A stretch of DNA of 64,000 nucleotides from Nocardioides soli (GCF_014191495.1 NZ_JACHWR010000001.1:744001-808000), one strand, 5' to 3'; positions 27,167 through 36,305 are shown, counted from the first letter of the stretch. The notes: generated by a model from the letters alone, not told the origin. Numbers and translations: made by a program.

Positions 27167-27859
27167 TCACCTCCCCCGGCCGCGCGCCTCCTCGCGCTCC
27201 TCGTGCTCGACGCGCTGGCGGTGGCTGCTCTCCATGTGGGCCAGGACCAGGCGCTCCATGCCCCGGACGTCGCCCTGGGCGATCGCCTCGAAGAGCACCC
27301 GGTGCTCCTCGGTGACGTGCATCAGGTCGTCGTGCTGCCCCATCGCCCAGCGCATCCGGCTGCGCATCGTCTCGGTGAGCTCGTCGAGCAGCCGGTTGCC
27401 GGCGAGCTCGGTGACCACCTCGTGGAAGTCGGCCGCGGCACGGCGGGCGGCGACCGGGTCCTCGGCGCGCGCCCCGGCCAGCTCGGCGTCGAGCACGGCG
27501 CGCAGCCGCGCCAGGCCCGCCTCGTCCCGTCGCTGTGCGGCGAGCCGGAAGGTGAGCACCTCGAGCGCGGAGCGCACCTCGTCGAGGTCGGAGAGATCGG
27601 ACGCCGTGAACTCGCGCACGACCGCCCACGTGTTCGGGCGCAGCGTCACCAGCCCCTCGACGTCGAGGACCTTCAGCGCCTCGCGCACCGGGACCCGGCT
27701 GACCCCGAACTCGCTGGCCAGATCGCGCTCGACCAGCTTGCTGCCCGGAGCGCGTACGCCGTCGAGGATCTCGTCACGCAGCCGATCGGCGACCCGGGTC
27801 GAGTCCGAGGCTCGCTGCGCCGACGGGCTCGCTTGGGTCGTCTGTTCCGTCTGGGTCAA
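27167..27859 (-). CDS. GntR-family regulator (FCD subfamily)
   Basis: A 230-residue repressor with an N-terminal winged helix (RVADRLRDEILDGVRAPGSK, EFGVSRVPVREALKVLDVEG) and a helical FCD ligand-binding domain (about residues 100-215) with DFHEVVTELAGNRLL and a metal/ligand-binding His set. A TTG start at 27859 is chosen because longer versions overlap arcC; no strong ribosome-binding site marks it. FadR/FCD regulators often control catabolic loci next to them. The palindrome at 28880-28912 is its probable operator. Confidence 0.85.
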   Translation of the reverse strand: MTQTEQTTQASPSAQRASDSTRVADRLRDEILDGVRAPGSKLVERDLASEFGVSRVPVREALKVLDVEGLVTLRPNTWAVVREFTASDLSDLDEVRSALEVLTFRLAAQRRDEAGLARLRAVLDAELAGARAEDPVAARRAAADFHEVVTELAGNRLLDELTETMRSRMRWAMGQHDDLMHVTEEHRVLFEAIAQGDVRGMERLVLAHMESSHRQRVEHEEREEARGRGR

Positions 27860-27887
27860 GTCCGGGTCCCGTCTCCTGCTCGCGTGG

Positions 27888-28835
27888 TCAGGCCACCTGC
27901 TCCTGGTCCAAGTAAACAATGCCCTCGTCGAGCGACGGCACGATCTCGGTGCCGATCCGGCGGTTCAGCAGGTCGTCGAGCCGGTCGAGCGGACCGATCA
28001 GCGCGCGGCCGCCGGCGCGCGCGACCCGGATCGCGGCGTCGACCTTGGGCTTCATCGAGCCCTCGGCGAAGGCGAGCTGCGAGATCGCGTCGGCCGACGC
28101 GGTCACGATGTCGCGCTGCACGGGAGTGCCCCAGTTCTCGCTGACGTAGTCGCCGTCGGTGAGCATGATCAGCACGTCGGCGCCGATCTCGGCGGCGAGC
28201 GCGGCGCTGGCCAGGTCCTTGTCGACCACGGCCTGCACGCCGACGTGGCGCCCCTTGGCGTCGGTGCGCACCGGCACCCCACCGCCGCCGACGCAGACCG
28301 CGAGCGTGCCGGCCTCCAGGAGGTTCCGGATGAGCGGCGCCTGGACGATCGAGATCGGGTCCGGCGAGGGCACCACCCGACGGAACAGGTCGCCGTCCTT
28401 CGCGATCGTCCAGCGGTACGCCGCCGCGGCCTCGGCGGCGTCGTGGGCGGAGTACTGGGGGCCGATCAGCTTCGTCGGGTGGGCGAAGGCAGGGTCGTCC
28501 TCGTCGACGACGGTGGTGGTGAGGATCGCGGCGACCTCACGCTCGCCCTGGAGCGCGTTGGCGAGCTCCTGCTGGACGACGTACCCGATCATGCCCTGGG
28601 TCTCGGCGCCCAGGATGTCGAGCGGGTAGGCGGCGACGTCCTGGTAGGCGAGGTTCTGCAACGCGAGCAGGCCGACCTGCGGGCCGTTGCCGTGCGTGAT
28701 CACCATCTCGCTGGTGCGCGCCAGACCGGCGAGCGCCTCACACGTCGAGTGGACGTTGGCGCGCAGGTACTCGGCGGTCATCGGCTCGCCGCGGCGGGCC
28801 AGCGCGTTACCCCCCAGCGCTACTACGACTCGCAT
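27888..28835 (-). CDS. arcC: Carbamate kinase (ArcC/AllK type)
   Basis: A 315-residue kinase converting carbamoyl phosphate + ADP to carbamate + ATP. The N-terminus VVALGGNALARRGEP, HGNGPQVGLLALQN, VVDKDLASAALA and DGDYVSENWG are characteristic. GGAGG lies 6 nt before the ATG at 28835, so the upstream ATG at 28841 is rejected. In this locus it should draw ATP from carbamoyl phosphate made by the divergent AllFGH-like enzyme, as AllK does in the E. coli allantoin pathway. Co-directional with the GntR gene. Confidence 0.93.
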   Translation of the reverse strand: MRVVVALGGNALARRGEPMTAEYLRANVHSTCEALAGLARTSEMVITHGNGPQVGLLALQNLAYQDVAAYPLDILGAETQGMIGYVVQQELANALQGEREVAAILTTTVVDEDDPAFAHPTKLIGPQYSAHDAAEAAAAYRWTIAKDGDLFRRVVPSPDPISIVQAPLIRNLLEAGTLAVCVGGGGVPVRTDAKGRHVGVQAVVDKDLASAALAAEIGADVLIMLTDGDYVSENWGTPVQRDIVTASADAISQLAFAEGSMKPKVDAAIRVARAGGRALIGPLDRLDDLLNRRIGTEIVPSLDEGIVYLDQEQVA

Positions 28836-28879
28836 GGACATCCTCCTGTGGATCGACGGTCGCCGCGCCGGACTTGGTT

Positions 28880-28912
28880 TGGCATACCATTTCTGCTAAG
28901 AATGGTATGCCA
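28880..28912. promoter_or_regulatory. GntR-type operator in the divergent promoter
   Basis: Perfect 12-bp arms TGGCATACCATT (28880-28891) and AATGGTATGCCA (28901-28912) enclose 9 bp. ATACCA/TGGTAT half-sites are typical for FCD-type GntR repressors. Placed between arcC (leftward) and the AllH-like gene (rightward), it could control both transcripts. AT-rich sequence in this GC-rich region fits a promoter. Confidence 0.8.
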
Positions 28913-28965
28913 TTTCCGGCATTGCTCAAGACACCGCTTCCGAGCCACCGCGCAGGAGCCCCCAG

Positions 28966-29970
28966 ATGACCACCGTCGGACGCACTCCCTCCCCCGCCGA
29001 GGCGACCGTCGACGCGGCGGCTCCACGGCCGGGCCGATCGGGCCGGCCGGGTGGGACCCGCGTCATCGCCGCCGTGTCGCTGGACGCGCGCACCGCCGAC
29101 GGGCTGCCCGGCGACGGCCGCGCCGGGGTCGTCCACTCCGCCCACCAGCGCGTGATCAACGTCGTCTCCCCCGACGGCCACCTCTTCTGCCTGGCGACGT
29201 CGTCCCTGGACGACGCGCCCCGCACCATCCGGCTCCCCGACGCCGCCTGGCCGCCGGTCGCGCTGCACCCCGGCGACCCGGTGCGGTTCCTGCCCGGCAA
29301 GCTGCGCCACCAGGGCTCGTGCGGCGCCTCCACCATCGCGTTCGGGGACGCGATCCGATGGCAGCCGACCCGCGTCGACCTCACGCACCTGACGGTCGCG
29401 GACCTGCACGGCCTCGTCGCCGCCCTCGACACCGCGCTCGCGAACCGGCCCGCCGCCTCGCCGTTCGACGCCGCGAGTCAGTCCCTGATCACCGCACGCC
29501 TGCACCACCTCGAGGTCGCGGTCCGCACCGGCAACACCACCACGGTCGCCACGGTGGCGCGCGGGCTGATCGGCCTCGGCACCGGCCTCACCCCGACCGG
29601 CGACGACATCCTGACCGGCCTGGCCGTCCTGGCGGCGACCCCGGGCATCCGGCTGGACCGGATCCGGCCAGCGCTGCGGGCCGCGTCGTACGACGTGCAC
29701 GCGCGCACCACCGCGGTGAGCGCGGCGACGCTCCTCGAGGCCGTCGACGGTCGCGGGCGGCAGCGCCTGCACGACCTGCTGGCCGCGATGGGAGCCAGGG
29801 CGACGCCGGATCCGGCGTACCGCTCCCGGCTCGACGCCGCGATCGCCGCGGTGCGCGCGATCGGCCACACCTCCGGCACCGACATCCTCACCGGCGTCCG
29901 CCTCGGCCTGCATCTCGAGGCGGGTCTCCGCGAGCGGGCCACACCCACCAACACCAAGGAGAACAGATGA
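28966..29970 (+). CDS. allH: DUF2877 protein, AllH-type subunit of oxamate carbamoyltransferase
   Basis: A 334-residue DUF2877 protein. The signature is GLIGLGTGLTPTGDDILTGL (about residues 201-220), with FLPGKLRHQG earlier. The E. coli relative YlbF (AllH) acts with FdrA (AllF) and YlbE (AllG) as oxamic transcarbamylase in allantoin breakdown. Homologues of all three occur here in one operon. CAGGAG lies 8 nt upstream of the ATG. The first 25 residues are a Pro/Arg-rich extension. The stop overlaps the ankyrin gene (ATGA). Confidence 0.8.
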   Translation: MTTVGRTPSPAEATVDAAAPRPGRSGRPGGTRVIAAVSLDARTADGLPGDGRAGVVHSAHQRVINVVSPDGHLFCLATSSLDDAPRTIRLPDAAWPPVALHPGDPVRFLPGKLRHQGSCGASTIAFGDAIRWQPTRVDLTHLTVADLHGLVAALDTALANRPAASPFDAASQSLITARLHHLEVAVRTGNTTTVATVARGLIGLGTGLTPTGDDILTGLAVLAATPGIRLDRIRPALRAASYDVHARTTAVSAATLLEAVDGRGRQRLHDLLAAMGARATPDPAYRSRLDAAIAAVRAIGHTSGTDILTGVRLGLHLEAGLRERATPTNTKENR

Positions 29971-30572
29971 GCACCCCACCCTCGCTCGACGAGCGCTACC
30001 TCGCCGCGGCCGCCGCCGGCGACCTGGCGGGCGTCCGGGCCGCGCTCGACGAGGGCGTCGACAAGGACGTCCAGGACCGCGAGGAGGCCAGCGCCATCCT
30101 GGCGGCCGCCCGCGGTGGCCACCACGACGTGGTGCGGGCGCTGATCGCCGAGGGCGTCGACATCGACGCGCAGGACCAGACCTGCTTCAACCCGTTCATC
30201 CACGGCTGCATCCACGACGACCTCGAGTTGGTCACGATCATGGTCGAGGCCGGCACCGACCTGAAGCGGCTCACCCGCTTCGGCGGCAACGGGCTCACCC
30301 CGGCCGCGGAGAAGGGCCACCTCGAGATCGTCCGCTACCTGCTCGAGAACACGACCATCAACGTCAACCTGACCAACACCCTCGGCTGGACCGCGCTGAT
30401 CGAGACGATCATCCTCGGCGACGGCGGCCCGGTCCGCCAGCAGACCGCGGAGCTGCTGCTCCAGCACGGCGCCAAGCCCGGCATGACCGACGAGTGGGGC
30501 GTCGCGCCCGTCGACCTCGCCCGCAAGCGCGGCTTCGACGACCTCGCCGCCGTCATCGAGCGCTACCTCTGA
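29967..30572 (+). CDS. Ankyrin-repeat protein embedded in the oxamate/purine operon
   Basis: A 201-residue protein made of about five ankyrin repeats, e.g. AILAAARGGHHDVVRALIAE, GLTPAAEKGHLEIVRYLLEN, and DEWGVAPVDLARKRGFDDLA at the end. There is no signal peptide and no catalytic domain. It is translationally coupled to allH (ATGA) and lies 11 bp before fdrA, so it is made together with the carbamoyltransferase subunits. Ankyrin domains bind proteins; a role as assembly factor or regulator of the AllFGH complex is an inference. No counterpart sits in the E. coli cluster. Confidence 0.85.
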   Translation: MSTPPSLDERYLAAAAAGDLAGVRAALDEGVDKDVQDREEASAILAAARGGHHDVVRALIAEGVDIDAQDQTCFNPFIHGCIHDDLELVTIMVEAGTDLKRLTRFGGNGLTPAAEKGHLEIVRYLLENTTINVNLTNTLGWTALIETIILGDGGPVRQQTAELLLQHGAKPGMTDEWGVAPVDLARKRGFDDLAAVIERYL

Positions 30573-30583
30573 AGGGACCTGAG

Positions 30584-32134
30584 ATGACCCGCTACATCGA
30601 CATCCGCAAGAACACCTACCTCGACTCGGTCTCGCTCATGTCCATGAGCACGAAGGCGAACGCCGTCGAGGGCGTCACCCAGGCCCTGTTGGGCATGGCG
30701 ACCCCGATGAACAAGGAGGTGCTGCTCAACGTCGGCGTGCAGGACCCCGCCATCGACGCGGCCAAGCCGAGCGACCTGATGATCGTGATCGATGCCGCCG
30801 ACGACCTGATCGACGCAGCGATCCAGGCCGTCGACGACATCCTCGCCCGCAAGAACGCCTCGGCCGGCGACGCCGCCGAGATCCGCTACCGGACGCTCGA
30901 CGGCGCCTTCGAGGAGGTTCCGGACAGCAACCTGGTGCTGATCTCGGTCAACGGCGCCTTCGCCGCCCGCGAGGCCCGCAAGGCGCTCGTCGCCGGCAAG
31001 CACGTGATGATCTTCTCCGACAACGTGTCGGTCGAGGACGAGATCGAGCTCAAGGCGCTCGCCCACGAGAAGGGCCTGCTGCTGATGGGGCCCGACTGCG
31101 GCACCGCGATCATCAACGGCACCGGTCTGGCCTTCGCCAACGCCGTACGCCGCGGGTCGATCGGCATCGTGGGCGCCTCCGGCACCGGCAGCCAGGAGAT
31201 CTCGGTCCGGGTGCACGACTTCGGCGGCGGCATCTCGCAGCTGATCGGCACCGGCGGCCGCGACCTCTCCGCCGAGGTCGGCGGCGTGATGATGATCGAC
31301 GGCATCAACGCGCTCGCGGCCGACCCCGGGACCGAGGTCATCGTCATCGTCTCGAAGCCGCCGGCCGACGAGGTCGCCGGCCGGGTGCTCGCCGTCGCCG
31401 CCGAGAGCGGGAAGCCGGTCGTGGTCTGCTTCCTGGGCTCGCCGCGCACGGAGTCGGGCTACGACAACGTGCAGCTGGTCTCGGGCACCAAGCCCGCCGC
31501 GCTCGCGGCCGTCCTGGCCACCGGCGTGGACGAGTCCACCCTCGACCTGCACGCCCTCAACATCCCGCTGGTCGAGGAGGTCCGCGGCAAGCTGGCGCCC
31601 GAGCAGCAGTACGTGCGCGGCCTGTTCTGCGGCGGCACGCTCTGCGACGAGGCGATGTTCGCGGCGCTCGCGACGTTCGACAACGTCTACTCGAACATCC
31701 AGCAGGACCCGGCGTACCGACTCGGCGCGACCGACGTGTCGAAGGAGCACACCTACCTCGACCTGGGCGACGACGACTTCACCAACGGCCGGCCGCATCC
31801 CATGATCGACCCGACGCTGCGGCTGCAGCGCCTCGCCCACGAGGCCGACGACCCCGAGGTCGGCGTGATCGCGATGGACTTCATCGTCGGCTTCGGCTCG
31901 CACGAGGACCCCGTCGGCGTGACGATCCCCGCCATCGCCGAGGCCAAGGCGAAGGCCGCCGCACGCGGTCAGCACCTGGAGATCCTCGGCTACGTGCTCG
32001 GCACCGACCTCGACTCCCCCGCGGTCGCCGAGCAGGTCGCCCAGCTCGAGGCGGCCGGCGTGACCATCGCCTCCTCGTCCACCAACCTCGGCCTCCTGGC
32101 CCGCGAATTCGTAGCGAAGGGTGACCACCGATGA
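30584..32134 (+). CDS. fdrA: FdrA-family protein (AllF-type subunit of oxamate carbamoyltransferase)
   Basis: A 516-residue protein related to succinyl-CoA synthetase-like acyl-CoA ligases. SLMSMSTKANAVEGVTQA is in the N-domain. The CoA/nucleotide-binding core has MGPDCGTAIINGTGLAFANA (about residues 168-187), IGIVGASGTGSQEISV and IGTGGRDLSAEVGG. E. coli FdrA is a subunit of oxamic transcarbamylase. GAAGGGACCTGAG precedes the ATG. Its stop overlaps the start of the DUF1116 gene (ATGA), consistent with equimolar synthesis of complex subunits. Confidence 0.88.
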   Translation: MTRYIDIRKNTYLDSVSLMSMSTKANAVEGVTQALLGMATPMNKEVLLNVGVQDPAIDAAKPSDLMIVIDAADDLIDAAIQAVDDILARKNASAGDAAEIRYRTLDGAFEEVPDSNLVLISVNGAFAAREARKALVAGKHVMIFSDNVSVEDEIELKALAHEKGLLLMGPDCGTAIINGTGLAFANAVRRGSIGIVGASGTGSQEISVRVHDFGGGISQLIGTGGRDLSAEVGGVMMIDGINALAADPGTEVIVIVSKPPADEVAGRVLAVAAESGKPVVVCFLGSPRTESGYDNVQLVSGTKPAALAAVLATGVDESTLDLHALNIPLVEEVRGKLAPEQQYVRGLFCGGTLCDEAMFAALATFDNVYSNIQQDPAYRLGATDVSKEHTYLDLGDDDFTNGRPHPMIDPTLRLQRLAHEADDPEVGVIAMDFIVGFGSHEDPVGVTIPAIAEAKAKAAARGQHLEILGYVLGTDLDSPAVAEQVAQLEAAGVTIASSSTNLGLLAREFVAKGDHR

Positions 32135-33558
32135 GCATCACCGACCTGTTCTCGACCGACCTGAAGCCGGTCAACCTCGGCCTGGACATGTTCGCCGAGG
32201 ACCTCGCCGCCCAGGGCGCCGCCCCGGTGCGGATGGACTGGACCCCGCCCGGCGGCGGCGACCCCGACGTGATCGCCGCCCTCGGCCGGCTCGAGCGGCC
32301 CGAGGTCGCCGAGAAGATCAACGCGGCCAACGAGGAGGCGCTGAGCCGGATCCTCGCCGCTCAGCCGTTCCTGGAGGGCTTCGGCCGGGCCATCGACACC
32401 GTGCCGGGCATGACCGCGACGACGATCCTGCACGCCGGCCCGCCGATCGCCTACGAGCGGATGTCGGGCCCGATGAGGGGCGCCGTCACCGGCGCGCTGG
32501 TCTTCGAGGGCCTCGCGAAGGACCTCGACGCGGCCGACGAGCTCGCCCGCTCGGGCGACATCACCTTCTCCCCGTGCCACGAGCACCAGGCGGTCGGCTC
32601 GATGGCCGGCGTGACCAGCGCCAGCATGTGGGTGCACCAGGTGACCAACCGGACGCACGGCAACACGGCGTACACGAACCTCTCCGAGCAGCTCTCCAAG
32701 ATCCTGCGGTTCGGCGCCAACGACCAGTCCGTCATCGACCGGCTGAACTGGATGCGCGACGTCTTCGGCCCGATGCTCGGCGCCGCGATGGAGCTCAACA
32801 CCGACGGCATCGACCTACGGCTGATGCTCTCCCAGGCCCTGCACATGGGCGACGAGGCGCACAACCGCAACGTGGCCGGTACGACGCTGCTGATCCAGGC
32901 GCTCACGCCGTACCTCCTGGAGACCGACTTCTCCACCCAGGAGAAGCGCGAGGTCTTCGACTTCGTGGCGTCCTCGGACTACTTCTCCGGCCCCACCTGG
33001 ATGGTCACCGCGAAGGCGTCGATGGACGCCGCGGCCGGCATCGCGAACTCGACCGTCGTCACGGCGATGTGCCGCAACGGCGTGGACTTCGGCATCCGCG
33101 TCTCGGGCACCGGCGACCGGTGGTTCACCGGCCCCGCGCAGCAGGTCGTCGGCCCGATGTTCGCCGGCTACACCCCCGAGGACTCCGGCCTCGACATGGG
33201 CGACTCGGCGATCACGGAGACCTACGGCATCGGCGGCTTCGCGATGGCCGCAGCCCCCGCGATCGTGGCGCTCGTCGGCGGCACCGTGCAGGAGGCGATG
33301 GGCTACTCGCGCACCATGAACGCGATCACCACGGGCAACAACCCCAACGTGACGATCCCCGCGCTCGACTTCATGGGCGTGCCGAGCGGCATCGACGCGC
33401 GCTTGGTGATGGAGACCGGCATCCTGCCGCTGATCAACACGGCGATCGCGCACAAGGACCCGGGCATCGGCATGATCGGCGCCGGCATCGTGCACCCGCC
33501 CGTCGAGGCGTTCCAGGACGCGCTACGGACCCTCGCCGACACCGTCGGCGAGGCCTGA
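32131..33558 (+). CDS. allG: DUF1116 protein (YlbE/AllG-type subunit)
   Basis: A 475-residue protein of DUF1116. Conserved blocks are PFLEGFGRAIDTVPGMT, TFSPCHEHQAVGSMAGVTSA, and GDEAHNRNVAGTTLL, the last two rich in Cys/His/Asp that may line the active site. It is the third piece of the oxamate carbamoyltransferase set (FdrA-YlbE-YlbF). The set converts N-carbamoyl-oxamate (oxalurate) plus phosphate to oxamate and carbamoyl phosphate. Overlaps fdrA by 4 bp; the permease gene begins 14 bp later. Confidence 0.85.
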   Translation: MSITDLFSTDLKPVNLGLDMFAEDLAAQGAAPVRMDWTPPGGGDPDVIAALGRLERPEVAEKINAANEEALSRILAAQPFLEGFGRAIDTVPGMTATTILHAGPPIAYERMSGPMRGAVTGALVFEGLAKDLDAADELARSGDITFSPCHEHQAVGSMAGVTSASMWVHQVTNRTHGNTAYTNLSEQLSKILRFGANDQSVIDRLNWMRDVFGPMLGAAMELNTDGIDLRLMLSQALHMGDEAHNRNVAGTTLLIQALTPYLLETDFSTQEKREVFDFVASSDYFSGPTWMVTAKASMDAAAGIANSTVVTAMCRNGVDFGIRVSGTGDRWFTGPAQQVVGPMFAGYTPEDSGLDMGDSAITETYGIGGFAMAAAPAIVALVGGTVQEAMGYSRTMNAITTGNNPNVTIPALDFMGVPSGIDARLVMETGILPLINTAIAHKDPGIGMIGAGIVHPPVEAFQDALRTLADTVGEA

Positions 33559-33572
33559 GGGGATGGGTTGCC

Positions 33573-35051
33573 ATGTCCACGACCTCTAGCTACCGCGACC
33601 TGGTGGACCCCGGTGCCGACGCGATCGCGACGTACGCCGCGCGCGGCTACGCCGAGGACGTGCTCCCGGTCCGGCCCCAGGACCGCTCCTGGTCGACGCC
33701 GCAGTTCATCACCGTGTGGATGGCGCCGATCCACAACATCCTGTCCTACTTCACCGTCGTCGGCTTCTTCGCGCTCGGCCTCTCCGCCAAGCACGTGGTC
33801 GCCGCGATCCTGCTCAGCGCGGTGATCGTCTCGATCGGCTACGTGCTCAACGGCCAGGCCTCCGCCCGCTACGGAGTACCGTTCGCGCTGCTGCTGCGCG
33901 ACTCCTTCGGCACCAAGGGCGCGCTGATCCCGGCCGCGATCCGCGGCATCGTCGCCGGCGTCGTGTTCTTCGGCCTCTCCACGGTCTCCAGCGCGCAGGC
34001 GTTGGACGTGGTGATGGACAAGATCTTCCCGGGCTACGCCGACCTGGGCGGCCACATCCTCGGCCTGGCGGTGCCCACGGCGATCTCCTACCTGATCATG
34101 TGGGCGATCACCGTGGCGCTCTTCCTCGGCGGCCAGCGGTTCCTCGCCAGGTTCAGCACCTGGGCCAATCCGGCGGTGTTCGTCCTGATCAGCATCGGCG
34201 TCGTGCTGGCGGTCAGGAACGTCGGCAGCTTCTCGCAGGTCTTCGAGCTGCACCCGGTGCAGACCGAGGTCACGCCGCTGATCTTCATCGGCTGCGTCGC
34301 GGCGCTGGTCTCCAACTGGGCCGGCCCGATCGTCAACACCGGCGACTACACCCGCAACGCCACGTCGACCAAGGCACCGCTGATCGGCTTCCCGATCGGC
34401 GTGATCGCCTCCTACCTGCTCTTCATCCTCGTCACCATCACCTTCATGGCCTCGCTCAGCGTGACGACGCAGGGTGAGTTCGACGTGAACCGGCCGACGA
34501 TCTTCGTGGACGCGATCAACTCGATCGGCAACTCCTTCGTCGTGGTCCTGCTCATCCTGTCGATGAACATCGGCATGACGGCGTTCTGCGTCTTCGGCAA
34601 CATGCTGCCGGCCGGGCTCCAGCTCACCGCGCAGCTGCCGCAGCGGTTCACGGTCCGGAACGGCGCGATCCTGACGGCCGTCGCCGGCACGCTGATCCTG
34701 CCCTGGAAGTTCCTCGAGGCGACGGACGCGCTGTTCCTCTTCTACTCCTTCATCGGCTCGATGTTCGGCCCGATCGCGGGCATCATGCTGGCGTCGTTCT
34801 TCGTGGAGCGGAAGCGCACCGTCGACGTCGAGGGGATCTACGCCGACCCGAGCGCTCCCCAGATCGCCTACAACTGGCGCGCCATCACGGTGTTGGCGAT
34901 CAGCTTCGTGATCACCATGGCCGGCACGGTGCTCGACGACGTCACCGTCCTGGTCGACATCAAGAACCTCGCGTTCTTCTCGGGCCTGGCCATCGGGTTC
35001 GTCGGCTACTCACTCACCATCGCGGCGACGCGGCGAAAGGTTGCACCATGA
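33573..35051 (+). CDS. NCS1-family nucleobase/allantoin permease
   Basis: A 492-residue membrane transporter of the nucleobase-cation-symport-1 family, expected to import a purine, pyrimidine or hydantoin-type compound with H+ or Na+. About 12 hydrophobic segments are visible. Landmarks include FITVWMAPIHNILSYFTVVG, RYGVPFALLLRDSFGTKGAL and NWAGPIVNTGDYTRNAT. Location between carbamoyltransferase subunits and a deaminase implies that it brings in their nitrogenous substrate (such as allantoin or a purine base). Exact substrate cannot be read. Confidence 0.85.
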   Translation: MSTTSSYRDLVDPGADAIATYAARGYAEDVLPVRPQDRSWSTPQFITVWMAPIHNILSYFTVVGFFALGLSAKHVVAAILLSAVIVSIGYVLNGQASARYGVPFALLLRDSFGTKGALIPAAIRGIVAGVVFFGLSTVSSAQALDVVMDKIFPGYADLGGHILGLAVPTAISYLIMWAITVALFLGGQRFLARFSTWANPAVFVLISIGVVLAVRNVGSFSQVFELHPVQTEVTPLIFIGCVAALVSNWAGPIVNTGDYTRNATSTKAPLIGFPIGVIASYLLFILVTITFMASLSVTTQGEFDVNRPTIFVDAINSIGNSFVVVLLILSMNIGMTAFCVFGNMLPAGLQLTAQLPQRFTVRNGAILTAVAGTLILPWKFLEATDALFLFYSFIGSMFGPIAGIMLASFFVERKRTVDVEGIYADPSAPQIAYNWRAITVLAISFVITMAGTVLDDVTVLVDIKNLAFFSGLAIGFVGYSLTIAATRRKVAP

Positions 35052-35533
35052 GCACTCCCACTCCCACTCGCGAGGCGGTCGACGCCTACTTCGCCCAGGC
35101 GGCCGAGATCACCGTCGCCGCCATGCGCGCCGGCACCGGCGGCCCGTTCGGCGCCACCCTGGTGCGCGGCGACGAGGTCATCGTCAGCGTCGGCAACACG
35201 GTCCTGCGCGACACCGACCCCTCCGGCCACGCCGAGCTGGTCGCCGTACGCGAGGCCTGCGCGAAGCTCGGCACCCTCGACCTGTCCGGCATGGTCATGT
35301 ACGCCACCTGCGAGCCCTGCCCGATGTGCGTCGGCGTGATGATGTGGGCCGGCATCCGCACCTGCTACTACGCGTCGACCCGGGACGACGCCGCCGAGCA
35401 CGGCTTCTCCGATCTGCACCTGCGGCGCTTCCTCGACGGCAGCGACACCAGCACGATGGACCTGGTCCACCTCACCGAAGACCGCGACGAGAGCGCGCAG
35501 ATCTGGACGGAGTTCCGCGCCCTGCAGGGCTGA
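35048..35533 (+). CDS. CDA-fold nucleobase deaminase (guanine deaminase-like)
   Basis: A 161-residue zinc deaminase of the cytidine/deoxycytidylate deaminase fold. GPFGATLVRGDEVI and SGHAELVAVREA supply the zinc His and catalytic Glu. TCEPCPMCVGVMMWAG supplies the two zinc Cys. This pattern is shared by B. subtilis-type guanine deaminase and tRNA adenosine deaminases; the operon context favours a nucleobase. ATGA overlap with the permease. It would feed ammonia and an oxidised purine into catabolism. Confidence 0.85.
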   Translation: MSTPTPTREAVDAYFAQAAEITVAAMRAGTGGPFGATLVRGDEVIVSVGNTVLRDTDPSGHAELVAVREACAKLGTLDLSGMVMYATCEPCPMCVGVMMWAGIRTCYYASTRDDAAEHGFSDLHLRRFLDGSDTSTMDLVHLTEDRDESAQIWTEFRALQG

Positions 35534-35557
35534 TCCTGGATCCAGCCTGCGTCCGGA

Positions 35558-36217
35558 TCAGGCCTGAGCGTCCGGTGCGACACTGCGCATCCGGTCGGGC
35601 TCGAAGCCGTGCTTCATGCCCCAGATCACGGCCTGTGAGCGCCGGGAGACGTCGATCTTGCGATACGCCGTGCGGATGTAGGTCTTCACGGAGTTGATCG
35701 AGAGGTAGGTGCGGTCGGCGATCTCCTGGTTGCTCAGGCCCTGCGTGATCAGGGCGAGCACCTCCGCCTCGCGGGCGCTGAGGCCGACCTGACGGCCCGG
35801 CCACTCGCCGGCGACGCCCGTGTCGACCGCCGTGGTGGACGCCGGCGGGGTCACCGTCTCCCCGCGGTGCACGGCCTCGAGGCCGGCCACGATCTGCTCC
35901 GAGGCCAGGCCCTTGGAGAGGTAGCCCGCGGCGCCGCGCTCGATCGCCCTGCGGACGAGCTCGGGCTGGAGGTTCCAGCTGAAGATGACGACCCTGGCAT
36001 CGTTCCCGTGCACCAGCAGGTCGAGATCGACGCCGTCGCCCTGGATCGCCGCGAAGGTGTCGTAGAGGATCACGTCGACGCTGTTGAGCACGGGCAGACC
36101 CGAGTCGAGCTCGACCACGTTGACCCGGTCGTGGTGCGGGGCGAGCATGGCCGCGATGCCGGCGACGACGAGCTCGTAGTCGTTCACCACGGCGACTCGG
36201 ATGGGGGCGGCAGCCAT
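35558..36217 (-). CDS. Two-component response regulator (REC + LuxR HTH)
   Basis: A 219-residue NarL/FixJ-type regulator. The receiver domain (about residues 5-120) has the acidic pocket at Asp13 and the likely phospho-acceptor Asp53 in VDVILYDTFA, with the conserved Lys in AAGYLSKGL. The LuxR-type HTH is at the C-terminus (LSAREAEVLALITQGLSNQE, LSINSVKTYIRTAYRK). No histidine kinase lies in this window, so the partner is elsewhere. It ends 25 bp from the convergent deaminase and borders the prophage. Confidence 0.9.
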   Translation of the reverse strand: MAAAPIRVAVVNDYELVVAGIAAMLAPHHDRVNVVELDSGLPVLNSVDVILYDTFAAIQGDGVDLDLLVHGNDARVVIFSWNLQPELVRRAIERGAAGYLSKGLASEQIVAGLEAVHRGETVTPPASTTAVDTGVAGEWPGRQVGLSAREAEVLALITQGLSNQEIADRTYLSINSVKTYIRTAYRKIDVSRRSQAVIWGMKHGFEPDRMRSVAPDAQA

Positions 36218-36305
36218 GGCGCCACTGTAAGCCCGCGGCACTGTGATCGGTTCGACACGCGCCTCAATGCCGGTGATCGCGCACCGGCCGGGATACAAAG
36301 GACGT

